Source: Kiloniellales bacterium (GTDB lineage: Bacteria > Pseudomonadota > Alphaproteobacteria > Kiloniellales > JAKSBE01). From it: 14,099 nt of DNA. Position numbers and translations under genes: made by a program. The number at the start of each line of letters is the position of its first letter. Position 1 is the first letter of the stretch. Below, in pieces: positions 1 through 7,193 of this stretch. The stretch covers positions 1 to 14,099 of the forward strand of contig JASJAL010000255.1 in assembly GCA_030067055.1 (NCBI GenBank), read 5' to 3'. A model generated the notes under the pieces. It did not search any database and was not told where the DNA came from. It saw only the letters and a program-made list of their open reading frames with translations.

Positions 1-588
1 ATCGACTACGGCTTGAAATGGAGCGTCTCGGGTGACGAAGGATCCTTTGCCAGCGCCTTTGTCGGACAGAGCTACCGCTTCCAGGACATCGACCAGAACA
101 ACCTCTTTCCAGAGGATTCCGGTCTTGAGGATCAGTTCTCCGACTTTGTCGGTCGAGTGGAATTGAGGCCGAGAAAGTTCCTCGATCTCACCTACCGCTT
201 CCGCGCGGATAAGAGCAGCTTCTCGCTGCAACGCTCGGAAATCAACGCGAGAGTTGGGCCGCCCGCCCTCAACTTCGACGTCACCTACACCTTTCTTGAT
301 GACGAAATCCAATCCGGCGGAGAAATCGTCGAAGAGCGCGAAGAGATCAGGGTCCAGGTCAACTCCAAGATCGGACGCTACTGGTCAGTCTTCGGGTCCC
401 ACCGCCGTGACATCGAGGAGGACAGGGAGTTGTCTTGGAAGGCGGGTATCACCTACGAGGACGAGTGCTTCGCGATCCGCGGCGGCTACGAACGGACTTT
501 CTTCAATGATCGCGACGTGACCAAGGAGGACGCCTTCTTCGTCAATATCTCTTTCAAGCACCTGGGCCAAGTCGGCGGCGGGAGTTGA
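1..588 (+). CDS. lptD: LPS-assembly protein LptD, C-terminal part (5' end outside window)
   Basis: The reading frame is open from the first base and ends at TGA 586-588, giving the last 195 residues of a larger protein. The visible part alternates polar and aromatic residues in strand-sized stretches, as in an outer-membrane beta-barrel, and ends with SFKHLGQVGGGS, close to the usual end of alphaproteobacterial LptD. A single cysteine in the segment YEDECFAIRGGY fits the C-terminal disulfide cysteine of LptD. LptD forms the outer-membrane translocon with LptE and inserts lipopolysaccharide into the outer leaflet. The downstream order surA-pdxA-rsmA supports the call. The N-terminal periplasmic domain and the start lie outside the window, so intactness cannot be judged. 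Confidence 0.88.
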   Translation: MDYGLKWSVSGDEGSFASAFVGQSYRFQDIDQNNLFPEDSGLEDQFSDFVGRVELRPRKFLDLTYRFRADKSSFSLQRSEINARVGPPALNFDVTYTFLDDEIQSGGEIVEEREEIRVQVNSKIGRYWSVFGSHRRDIEEDRELSWKAGITYEDECFAIRGGYERTFFNDRDVTKEDAFFVNISFKHLGQVGGGS

Positions 589-632
589 GCAATTCGGCTG
601 GGATTTTCGTCCCTCTGGCCGTTCGGCGTACG

Positions 633-661
633 TTGTTCAGGGCCCCGGACAGCGCTATATT
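633..661 (+). promoter_or_regulatory. candidate sigma70-type promoter for surA
   Basis: TTGTTC at 633-638 and TATATT at 656-661 are separated by exactly 17 bases. This lies in the 133-bp gap between lptD and surA and predicts a transcription start near 667-669. The -10 matches the consensus at five of six positions, the -35 at its TTG. The same TTGTT-type -35 with a 17-base spacer appears ahead of yicC. Found by eye, not by a scored search. Confidence 0.5.
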
Positions 662-721
662 CGCCGTGGATGGCTGGGAACCCGATATGATCAACGAGTC
701 AGGAGCGGGCCGAGACGGGCG

Positions 722-1969
722 ATGAAGGGGATTTGGCGCTTTCTGGCGGTTGCAACCACGATCCTTGCGCTGCAGATCCCGGCGGTGGCGAGCGCGCAGC
801 AATCGCTGCGGGCTGCCGCGATCGTTAACGACGAGGTCATCTCCTTGCTCGATCTGGAGATGCGTGTTCGCCTAGCGATGCTGGCGGCCGGCGTCGAAAA
901 TACGCCCCAAGCGCGGCGCGAGATCGGCCGGCAAGTTCTGCGCAGCCTCATCGACGAACGCCTCCAGCTCCAGGAGGCGGCCCGGCTCGGCATCGAGGTC
1001 TCAAAAAGCGAGATCGAAGCCGCAATCGATACCCTGGCCCAGCAAAACAAGCGCAGCCGTGGCGAATTCCTCAACCTGCTGAGCCAACGCGGCGTGATGC
1101 TGGAGTCGCTGACCGAGCAGCTCAAGGCGACCATCGCCTGGCAGGGCGTAATTGCCCGCCAGCTCAGCCCTCAGGTCACCATCAGCGAAGAGGAGATCGA
1201 AGCGGCAGTCGCCCGGCAACGGGCGGGCCAAGGCAAGACCTTAAGGCTGGTGGCCGAGATCTTCCTGGCCGTCGACGATCCGTCCCAGGACGAGGAGATC
1301 TTCCGCTCCGCGCAGCGCCTGATCGACCAACTGCAGAACGGCGCCCGTTTCCAGGACTTGGCCCGGCAGTTCTCGCAAAGCGCCACCGCGCCGGTGGGCG
1401 GAGATCTCGGCTGGGTCAACGAGTCGCAGCTACCCGCAGAGCTGAGCGATGCCCTGTCAAGGATGTCGCCCGGCCAAATCGGTGGCCCGATCCGCAGCCT
1501 GACCGGCTACCACGTTGTTTTCTTTCGCAAGCAGCGGCAGATCCAGGCTGGCGAGGAGTGGCTGGGGCTCAAGCAGGTCTTTCTCCCGGTGCCCAAAGAG
1601 GCCGATGCCGAGACAACGGCATCGGTGCGCTTCGAAGCCGCCGAGCTCGCCGCGTCCCTGAACGGCTGCGAGAGCATAGACGAAGCGGCCGAAGACCTTG
1701 GCGGCGCATCCGGAGACCTCGGCGAAGTTAAGATGGGCGATCTGCCGTCCAACCTGCGCAACGCCGTGGCCAGACTCGAGATCGGCCAGTCCAGCCAGCC
1801 GATCCAGCGCGACGACGGCTTCGTGGTTCTGATGGTCTGCAGCCGCCGTGGGGAGGGCGTCGACCGCGACAGAATAGAAACCGGTCTGCGGCGCGAACGG
1901 GTCGACATGTTGTCGCGCCGCCACTTGCGGGATCTACGTCGCGCCGCCAACGTCGAAATGAGGATCTGA
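722..1969 (+). CDS. surA: periplasmic peptidyl-prolyl isomerase / chaperone SurA
   Basis: 415 residues. A Sec signal peptide covers about residues 1-25 (basic start, hydrophobic core, AVASA before cleavage). A SurA N-terminal chaperone domain follows (about 27-160, including VNDEVISLLDLEMR). A parvulin domain spans about 174-272 with the family signature GGDLGWV at 227-233, and a second, degenerate parvulin-like domain spans about 285-390. SurA escorts unfolded outer-membrane proteins, including LptD, across the periplasm, which fits its position after lptD. ATG 722 is the only usable start in frame. The nearest Shine-Dalgarno-like AGGAG (701-705) is 16 bases away, too far for normal use, and a 12-codon ORF overlaps the start. 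The TGA overlaps the pdxA ATG by one base. Confidence 0.93.
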   Translation: MKGIWRFLAVATTILALQIPAVASAQQSLRAAAIVNDEVISLLDLEMRVRLAMLAAGVENTPQARREIGRQVLRSLIDERLQLQEAARLGIEVSKSEIEAAIDTLAQQNKRSRGEFLNLLSQRGVMLESLTEQLKATIAWQGVIARQLSPQVTISEEEIEAAVARQRAGQGKTLRLVAEIFLAVDDPSQDEEIFRSAQRLIDQLQNGARFQDLARQFSQSATAPVGGDLGWVNESQLPAELSDALSRMSPGQIGGPIRSLTGYHVVFFRKQRQIQAGEEWLGLKQVFLPVPKEADAETTASVRFEAAELAASLNGCESIDEAAEDLGGASGDLGEVKMGDLPSNLRNAVARLEIGQSSQPIQRDDGFVVLMVCSRRGEGVDRDRIETGLRRERVDMLSRRHLRDLRRAANVEMRI

Positions 1970-3015
1970 TGGAGCGGCCGGAAACGGCCTCCCGCATCCG
2001 AGAGCCACTGGCCCTGACAGCCGGAGAACCGGCCGGGATCGGCGGCGAGATCACGCTGCAGGCCTGGCTGGCGCGACAGAAAAGCGACCTTGGCCCCTTT
2101 TTCGTCCTCGACGACCCGGATCGGCTCCGCGGAGTGGCCGAGGCACAGGGCTGGCCGGTCGAGGTCCAAGCGATTGCCGAACCGGAGGCAGCGACAGAGG
2201 TCTTTTCCCACGCGCTGCCGGTTATGCCGCTGACCGCACCGATCGGCGGGACCCCCGGGCGTCCAAAGCGCGCGACCGTTGAGGCGGTTCTGGAGAGCAT
2301 CCGCGAAGCCGTGGCGCTCACCCAGGCCGGCCGCGCCGGCGCCGTCGTCACCAACCCGATCCACAAGGGCGTTCTCTACTCAACCGGCTTCCAGTATCCC
2401 GGCCATACCGAGTATCTCGCGGACCTGGCAGGACTCACCTCAGGTCCGGTGATGATGCTGGCCGGTCCCTCGCTGCGAGTCGTGCCGGTCACCGTTCACC
2501 TGCCGCTCCGCGAGGCCGTCGACGCCTTAACCACCGAGGACATCGTCCACGCAGGCCAGGTGACCGCGAGGGCGTTGCGGGAGGACTTCGGCGTGGCCGA
2601 TCCGCGGATCGCGGTGGCGGGCCTCAACCCGCACGCCGGAGAGGGCGGCAGCCTAGGCCAGGAGGATGCCACGGTCATCACTCCGGCGGTCGAGGCATTG
2701 CGGCGGGACGGCATCGACGCCAAGGGGCCCCTGGCCGCCGACGGGATGTTCCACGAGGCGGCCCGCCAGGGCTACGACGCCGCCCTTTGCATGTACCACG
2801 ACCAGGCCCTGATCCCGGTCAAGGCGCTGGACTTCGACCGGACGGTCAACGTCACCCTGGGCCTGCCCTTCGTGCGGACCTCGCCGGACCACGGCACCGC
2901 CCTCGACATCGCCGGCAGCGGCCGGGCCAGCCCGAAGAGCCTGATCGCCGCCATCCGCCTGGCCGAGCACATGGCGTCGGCCCGCGCCGCCGTCGCCCGG
3001 CCCTCGGCCGCCTGA
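1969..3015 (+). CDS. pdxA: 4-hydroxythreonine-4-phosphate dehydrogenase
   Basis: 348 residues, close to the usual 330-340. PdxA oxidises 4-phosphohydroxy-L-threonine with NAD(P)+; the product decarboxylates and is condensed by PdxJ in DXP-dependent pyridoxal phosphate synthesis. Family motifs are present: [10 protein letters not shown] near residues 19-28, TNPIHK near 128-133, [10 protein letters not shown] at 144-153. The three histidines that bind the divalent metal across the dimer appear as H177 (VTVHLPL), H222 (NPHAGEGG) and H277 (MYHDQ). The C-terminal [13 protein letters not shown] is also typical. The ATG overlaps the surA stop by one base (TGATG) and has GAGG five bases ahead (1960-1963), so the gene is translationally coupled to surA. 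The stop is seven bases before rsmA. Confidence 0.97.
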   Translation: MERPETASRIREPLALTAGEPAGIGGEITLQAWLARQKSDLGPFFVLDDPDRLRGVAEAQGWPVEVQAIAEPEAATEVFSHALPVMPLTAPIGGTPGRPKRATVEAVLESIREAVALTQAGRAGAVVTNPIHKGVLYSTGFQYPGHTEYLADLAGLTSGPVMMLAGPSLRVVPVTVHLPLREAVDALTTEDIVHAGQVTARALREDFGVADPRIAVAGLNPHAGEGGSLGQEDATVITPAVEALRRDGIDAKGPLAADGMFHEAARQGYDAALCMYHDQALIPVKALDFDRTVNVTLGLPFVRTSPDHGTALDIAGSGRASPKSLIAAIRLAEHMASARAAVARPSAA

Positions 3016-3022
3016 GTGCGCA

Positions 3023-3877
3023 ATGGTTGCCGAGGAGCAGGCCTTGCCGCCGCTGCGCGAGGTCATCGCGCGCCATGGCCTCTCGGCCCGCAAGAGCTTG
3101 GGCCAGCATTTCCTTCTGGATTCCAACCTCACCGCCCGCATCGCCAGGGCCGCCGGCGACCTGTCCCAGGGCACCACGATCGAGATCGGCCCGGGCCCAG
3201 GCGGCCTGACCCGGGCCCTGCTCGAAGCCGGCGCTGCCCGGGTCGTCGCCATCGAAAAGGACCGGCGCTGCCTTGACGCCCTGGCAGAGCTGACAAGGGC
3301 GCTGCCTGGCCGGCTCGAGATCGTCGAGGCCGACGCCCTCGAGGCCGAGACCGCCAGGCTTGGAACCGCACCTCGCCGGATCGTCGCCAACCTGCCCTAC
3401 AACATCTCGACAGCGCTCCTGCTGCGCTGGCTGCGCGACATCTTCGAGGCGCCGGAGTCCTACGACTCCCTGACCCTGATGTTCCAGAAGGAGGTCGCGC
3501 TGCGGCTGTCGGCGGCCGCTCGAAGCGGCGCCTACGGTCGGCTGTCCGTGATCACCCAGTGGCTCTGCGAGGTCGAGCCGCTTTTCGACATCAGCCCAAA
3601 GGCCTTTACGCCACCGCCCAAGGTGACCTCGACCCTGGTGACGCTGCGCCCCCGCGCCACGCCCCTGCACCCGGTGTCCTGGTCGGCGCTGGAGCAGGTC
3701 ACCGCCGCGGCCTTCGGCCAGCGCCGGAAGATGCTGCGCCAGAGCCTCAAGTCCCTGGGCGGCGATCCGGCAGCCCTGCTTGCCACCGCCGGAATCGCCG
3801 GGACCCGTCGGGCCGAGGAGCTGTCGCTGGACGAGTTCTGCATCCTGGCCCAGACCTTGACCGATCGGGCCAGCTAA
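3023..3877 (+). CDS. rsmA: 16S rRNA (adenine1518-N6/adenine1519-N6)-dimethyltransferase
   Basis: 284 residues, the normal length for RsmA/KsgA. The enzyme transfers four methyl groups from S-adenosylmethionine to two adjacent adenines at the 3' end of 16S rRNA during small-subunit maturation. Visible motifs are SLGQHFLLD at 25-33 (family start), [10 protein letters not shown] at 54-63 (SAM-binding glycine loop), AIEKD at 77-81 (acidic residue ending the second strand) and NLPYNIS at 123-129 (catalytic motif IV). The C-terminal helical domain contains [13 protein letters not shown], also typical. It is the last gene of the surA-pdxA-rsmA unit and converges on gmk with 13 bp between stops. Confidence 0.97.
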   Translation: MVAEEQALPPLREVIARHGLSARKSLGQHFLLDSNLTARIARAAGDLSQGTTIEIGPGPGGLTRALLEAGAARVVAIEKDRRCLDALAELTRALPGRLEIVEADALEAETARLGTAPRRIVANLPYNISTALLLRWLRDIFEAPESYDSLTLMFQKEVALRLSAAARSGAYGRLSVITQWLCEVEPLFDISPKAFTPPPKVTSTLVTLRPRATPLHPVSWSALEQVTAAAFGQRRKMLRQSLKSLGGDPAALLATAGIAGTRRAEELSLDEFCILAQTLTDRAS

Positions 3878-3890
3878 AGTCTGCCGGCGC

Positions 3891-4544
3891 TCAAGGACGG
3901 CCGGTCAGAGTCTTGACGAAGGCGCCCAGGCCCACCTGGCGTTCGCGGCGCAGGCGTTCCGCGGACAGGATCGCCTGGACCTCGACGATGCTGTCCTCGA
4001 GGTCCCGGTTGACGATGACGTAGTCGTATTCCGCCCAATGGCTCATCTCGTCGGCCGCCTTGGCCATGCGGGCCTGGACCACGTCCTCGGGATCGCGGGC
4101 CCGGCTGCGCAGGCGTTGTTCCAGCTCGGCCGTCGAGGGCGGCAGGATGAAGACGCTCACCAGGTCGTCGCGCGCGCGCTCGGCGAGCTGCTGCGTACCC
4201 TGCCAGTCGACGTCGAAAAGCACGTCGCAGCCGGCGCTGAGGGCCGCCTCGACCGGCGCCTTCGGCGTTCCGTAGAGATGCCCGAAGACCCGGGCGTGCT
4301 CCAGCAGCTCGCCGGCGGCGACCAGCGCCTCGAAATCCTCGGTCGCGACGAAGTGATAGTCCTTGCCATCGGTCTCGCCCGTGCGCTGCGGCCGCGTGGT
4401 TGCCGAAACGGAGAGCGAGAGGTTGCCGTCGCGTTCGAGCAGCGCCCGCGAGATGCTGGTCTTGCCGGCCCCCGATGGCGAGGACAGGACCAGCATCAGC
4501 CCACGGCGCCTGATCTCGACGTTTGTCACGGAATCGGAGGTCAT
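3891..4544 (-). CDS. gmk: guanylate kinase
   Basis: 217 residues. It phosphorylates GMP to GDP with ATP, in purine and (p)ppGpp metabolism. The P-loop SPSGAGKTS lies at 22-30. The GMP-binding part is visible as SATTRPQRTGE (47-57), DYHF (62-65) and YGTP (91-94), and the Walker-B-like LFDVDWQG lies at 109-116. The C-terminal LID/core segment RSRARDPEDVVQARM is normal. The ATG start lacks a strong Shine-Dalgarno; an in-frame GTG five codons in (V6) is an alternative and would leave a more standard N-terminus. It lies 17 bases after the yicC stop and is probably co-transcribed with it. Confidence 0.97.
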   Translation of the reverse strand: MTSDSVTNVEIRRRGLMLVLSSPSGAGKTSISRALLERDGNLSLSVSATTRPQRTGETDGKDYHFVATEDFEALVAAGELLEHARVFGHLYGTPKAPVEAALSAGCDVLFDVDWQGTQQLAERARDDLVSVFILPPSTAELEQRLRSRARDPEDVVQARMAKAADEMSHWAEYDYVIVNRDLEDSIVEVQAILSAERLRRERQVGLGAFVKTLTGRP

Positions 4545-4561
4545 GGACTCGGGACCGCGGG

Positions 4562-5461
4562 CTATTCGATGTTCTGGACCTGCTCGCGCAGCTTGTCGAC
4601 CAGGGTCTTCATCGTAAGGCCCTGGCGGGTCAGGTCCATGTCGACGGACTTGGAGCAGAGCGTGTTGGCTTCGCGATTGAGTTCTTGGCAGAGGAAGTCG
4701 AAGCGCCGACCAACTGCGCCTCCCGCCTTCATCAGGTCGCGCGCGGACTCCAGGTGCGAGCGAAGACGATCCAGCTCTTCGCGGATGTCAGCCTTGCTCG
4801 CCAGCAGCGCCGCTTCCTGCGCCAGTCGCTCCTCCGGCAGGCCCGACGAGGCTTCCAGCAGTTCGGCGATCTGCCGCTCGAGCCGTTCGCGCAGTGCCTC
4901 GGGCTGTAGCTCGGCGCTCTTGCCGGCGGCCTCGACCACCTCGTCGAAGGCCTTGAGGTGGTCGGCGATGACTGTCTCCAGGCGGGCGCCCTCCTCGGCC
5001 CGGGCAAGCGCCAGCTTGCCCAGCGCCGCGGTCAGGTCGCCCAGCATGGCCGCATTGCGGGCCTCGGCGACCGCGTCCTCCTCGGCGTTCTCCTCGGGCT
5101 CCAGCACTCCTTTGATCGCCAGCAGCCCGTCTAGGCGCGGCGGCGCGGCCTGCAGATCGTCGCCAAGTTCCTTTGTCAGGCCGACCAGCTGCTGCAGCAG
5201 TTCCCGGTTGACCCGGTAGCGCAGCGGCAGGCGCGAGCGGTCGACCACCAGCGCGATCTGCACGTTGCCGCGGGCCAGATGCTCCGGCACCAGCTTGCGC
5301 ACCTCGGCCTCGAGGGACTCGAAGCCCTGGGGCAGACGTAGCCGGAGATCGAGGTTGCGGCCGTTGACGCTCTTGACCTCCCAGACCCAGGTCATCACGT
5401 CGTCGCCGCCATCGTGGCGGGCGAAGCCGGTCATGCTTGCAAGGGCGGGGTTCTGAGACAA
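4562..5461 (-). CDS. yicC: YicC/YloC family endoribonuclease
   Basis: 299 residues, near the usual 285-295. The N-terminal signature SMTGFAR (9-15) and WEVKSVNGRNLDLRLRLP match the YicC N-terminal domain. The C-terminal segment from NREANTLCSKSVDMDL to LREQVQNIE matches the DUF1732 domain. E. coli YicC is reported as an endoribonuclease that can cleave the small RNA RyhB; the role here is unknown. The middle is rich in charged heptad-like sequence, suggesting long helices. The chosen start is TTG (5459-5461 on the reverse strand), because AGGTGA (reverse complement of 5469-5474) sits seven bases ahead. An internal ATG at codon 10 is possible but would remove part of the signature. Next gene downstream is gmk. 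Confidence 0.94.
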   Translation of the reverse strand: MSQNPALASMTGFARHDGGDDVMTWVWEVKSVNGRNLDLRLRLPQGFESLEAEVRKLVPEHLARGNVQIALVVDRSRLPLRYRVNRELLQQLVGLTKELGDDLQAAPPRLDGLLAIKGVLEPEENAEEDAVAEARNAAMLGDLTAALGKLALARAEEGARLETVIADHLKAFDEVVEAAGKSAELQPEALRERLERQIAELLEASSGLPEERLAQEAALLASKADIREELDRLRSHLESARDLMKAGGAVGRRFDFLCQELNREANTLCSKSVDMDLTRQGLTMKTLVDKLREQVQNIE

Positions 5462-5468
5462 AGCTGGA

Positions 5469-5474
5469 TCACCT
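5469..5474 (-). promoter_or_regulatory. ribosome binding site deciding the TTG start of yicC
   Basis: The reverse complement reads AGGTGA, seven bases before the TTG at 5461-5459. This is the best purine-rich site in the leader and is the reason for choosing the TTG over the internal ATG at 5434-5432. Confidence 0.5.
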
Positions 5475-5517
5475 ATCGGCGGGCGGCGCGGGATGGCCCC
5501 GGAACCGGAGTCGGGCC

Positions 5518-5546
5518 TTTATATACGCGGTGCCTTAGGCCAACAA
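5518..5546 (-). promoter_or_regulatory. candidate promoter for yicC-gmk
   Basis: On the reverse strand TTGTTG (complement of 5541-5546) and TATAAA (complement of 5518-5523) are separated by 17 bases, in the divergent gap between yicC and the dehydrogenase gene. The -10 matches five of six consensus positions. The predicted start lies near 5510-5512, about 50 bases ahead of the yicC TTG. Found by eye only. Confidence 0.5.
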
Positions 5547-5604
5547 GCGAGGCCGATCCCTTAGAGAGCGGTCCGAACATGCAACGCGAGGGAGCCTCAG
5601 CAGC

Positions 5605-6387
5605 GTGACCACCAAGGACCCGACCAGCATCCTGATCACCGGCGCCTCAAGCGGCATCGGCGCCGCGCTCGCCAAGGCCTATGCGGCGCCGGGCGTGCGG
5701 CTCGCGCTCAGCGGTCGCAATGAAGCGCGCCTGACCATGGTTGCCGGCCTCTGCCGCGGCGGCGGCGCCGAGGTCACAACCGCCCTGCGCGACGTCACCG
5801 ACGCCGAGGCCATGGCCGGCTGGATCGCCGAGGTCGACCAGGAGCGGCCGCTGGACCTGGTGATCGCCAACGCCGGCATCTCCGCCGGGACCGCCGACGG
5901 CGGCGAGGACCGGGCGCAGAGCGCGGCGGTCTTCGCGGTCAACCTGGACGGCGTGCGCAACACCGTGCTGCCGGCGATCGAAGCGATGCAGGCCAGGGGC
6001 CGGGGCCAGATCGCGATCATGAGCTCGCTGGCCGCCTTCCGCGGCTTCCCGGGGGCGCCGGCCTACTGCGCCAGCAAGGCGGCGGTGCGAATCTGGGGCG
6101 AGGCCCTGCGCGGCCATCTGGCCGGCGATGGCGTCGGCGTGTCGGTGATCTGCCCGGGCTTCGTGCGCAGCCGCATGACCGAGGTCAACGACTTCCCCAT
6201 GCCCTTCCTGATGGACGCCGAACGCGCCGCCGTCATCATTCGCCGCGGCTTGGCGCGCAACCGCGGCCGCATAGCCTTTCCCTGGCCAACCTACTTCTGG
6301 GCCTGGCTGCTCGGCGTCCTGCCCACCGCCCTCACCGATCGCCTGCTGCGAAAGATGCCAAAGAAGTCGACGACGAAGGCGGACTAG
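5605..6387 (+). CDS. short-chain dehydrogenase/reductase (SDR), substrate unknown
   Basis: 260 residues, a classical SDR. The Rossmann glycine motif TGASSGIG is at 12-19, the adenine-stabilising DVT at 63-65 and NAG at 89-91. The catalytic set is S141, Y154 and K158 (MSSLAAF and YCASK), followed by the PG of ICPGFV. SGRNEAR (36-42), with Arg after the second strand, suggests NADP(H), an inference. The C-terminal WPTYFWAWLLGVLP (227-240) is unusually hydrophobic and may bind the membrane or a lipid-like substrate; such tails occur in several uncharacterised SDRs. The start is GTG with GAGGGAG about ten bases ahead (5588-5594), and a nine-codon ORF ends on this start codon. It is transcribed away from yicC. 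It is the first gene of the accessory segment; any link to the downstream redox genes is only positional. Confidence 0.9.
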   Translation: MTTKDPTSILITGASSGIGAALAKAYAAPGVRLALSGRNEARLTMVAGLCRGGGAEVTTALRDVTDAEAMAGWIAEVDQERPLDLVIANAGISAGTADGGEDRAQSAAVFAVNLDGVRNTVLPAIEAMQARGRGQIAIMSSLAAFRGFPGAPAYCASKAAVRIWGEALRGHLAGDGVGVSVICPGFVRSRMTEVNDFPMPFLMDAERAAVIIRRGLARNRGRIAFPWPTYFWAWLLGVLPTALTDRLLRKMPKKSTTKAD

Positions 6388-6813
6388 ACAGCTTTCGCTC
6401 ACGGCAAGACACGAATCGGCGAGGCTATGCTTGCACGCATTGACGCTGCGAGCGGCGTTGAGGAAACTCACCGTCGTCCGGTCGGGAGGTAGCTGCGCCC
6501 CCTCGCAACGTCTGCACTTTGTCCGATTGGGAAGAGCGGAACCGCTTGGCCCCGATAGAGCAACGCATGCCAAACAGGAGTGACGTACAGTTTCGGACCC
6601 AGGGGTCCCGAGATCATCTGCCTCCCCAGCTTGCCTGCTTTGGCACCGATCCCCACGTAACATTGGCGCGCGTAAGTTCCACCGTCCGCTTGGTGCGCCC
6701 GCCGGAGTCGTTGATGGGATACCGCGCGCCCGTCGAGGGTGCTGGGAAGTCGGGCATGGGGAGGCTACGGCTCTTGGGCAAATACATCGGCGAAATGCCG
6801 GTCTAGCCAAAGA
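6388..6813 (+). other. 426-bp stretch with no supported gene
   Basis: No convincing coding region, tRNA or terminator is seen between the SDR stop and the first redox-operon gene. A 95-codon frame opening at TTG 6519 and closing at TAG 6804-6806 has no recognisable motif, and a 62-codon frame on the opposite strand (6468-6656) is equally unconvincing. A small palindrome (GGACCC-AG-GGGTCC, 6595-6608) is present. The operon promoter should lie here, but no -35/-10 pair with good spacing stood out. Decayed coding sequence or a regulatory leader are both possible. Confidence 0.5.
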
Positions 6814-7191
6814 ATGGCAGCGACACTTCTCGACATCGCCGGCGGCTACGCAGTGATCGGCCTGTGCACGGCGGCGATCTTCCTGTTCCGCGGCATCGAT
6901 CGAGTGGATCCCAATGCCCGGGGGGCCTGGGCCTTTCGTCCCCTGCTGATCCCGGGCCTGGTGCTGATCTGGCCGCTCGTCCTCTGGCGCTGGTGGCGCC
7001 TCGCTCGGGGCGAGAACCTGGCCCGGCGGCACCGCCCCCCGCGCAAGACCCAGGACCAGCTCGCGCTCGTCTTGGCGCTTCTCGTCCCCTTGATCCTGGC
7101 AGCTGCACTTCTTGCCAAACAGGACGGCCCGTATGAGCGGCCGGCGGTGATGATCGCACCGCCCGATGCTGATGCGGGGGAGCGGCAATAG
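6814..7191 (+). CDS. small three-helix inner-membrane protein of the Rieske operon
   Basis: 125 residues with three predicted membrane segments, about 8-26, 43-60 and 83-101. A conserved-looking loop RVDPNARGAWAFRP precedes helix 2, and a strongly basic loop (RWWRLARGENLARRHRPPRK) between helices 2 and 3 predicts a cytoplasmic side there. I recall similar short proteins with a DPxARG motif beside Rieske/ferric-reductase fusions in other proteobacteria, but know of no experimentally assigned function. The start ATG 6814 was chosen because it falls directly before the first helix; a GTG at 6739 in frame would add 25 unlikely residues. No strong ribosome site is visible. The stop is two bases before the next start, so the genes are almost certainly co-translated. 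A subunit or assembly partner of the next protein is the simplest reading. Confidence 0.8.
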   Translation: MAATLLDIAGGYAVIGLCTAAIFLFRGIDRVDPNARGAWAFRPLLIPGLVLIWPLVLWRWWRLARGENLARRHRPPRKTQDQLALVLALLVPLILAAALLAKQDGPYERPAVMIAPPDADAGERQ

Positions 7192-7193
7192 GC

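Noticed and set aside
4038..5219. 393-codon open frame on the + strand
   Set aside because: It runs opposite gmk and yicC, both firmly identified; its sequence is low-complexity Arg/Ser-rich.
6595..6608. GGACCC-AG-GGGTCC palindrome as a terminator or operator
   Set aside because: The stem is short, no T-tract follows, and such palindromes are common by chance in GC-rich DNA.
5647..7188. 513-codon open frame on the - strand across the SDR gene and the gap
   Set aside because: It is antisense to a clear SDR with all catalytic residues, its protein has no motif, and long antisense frames are expected in high-GC DNA.
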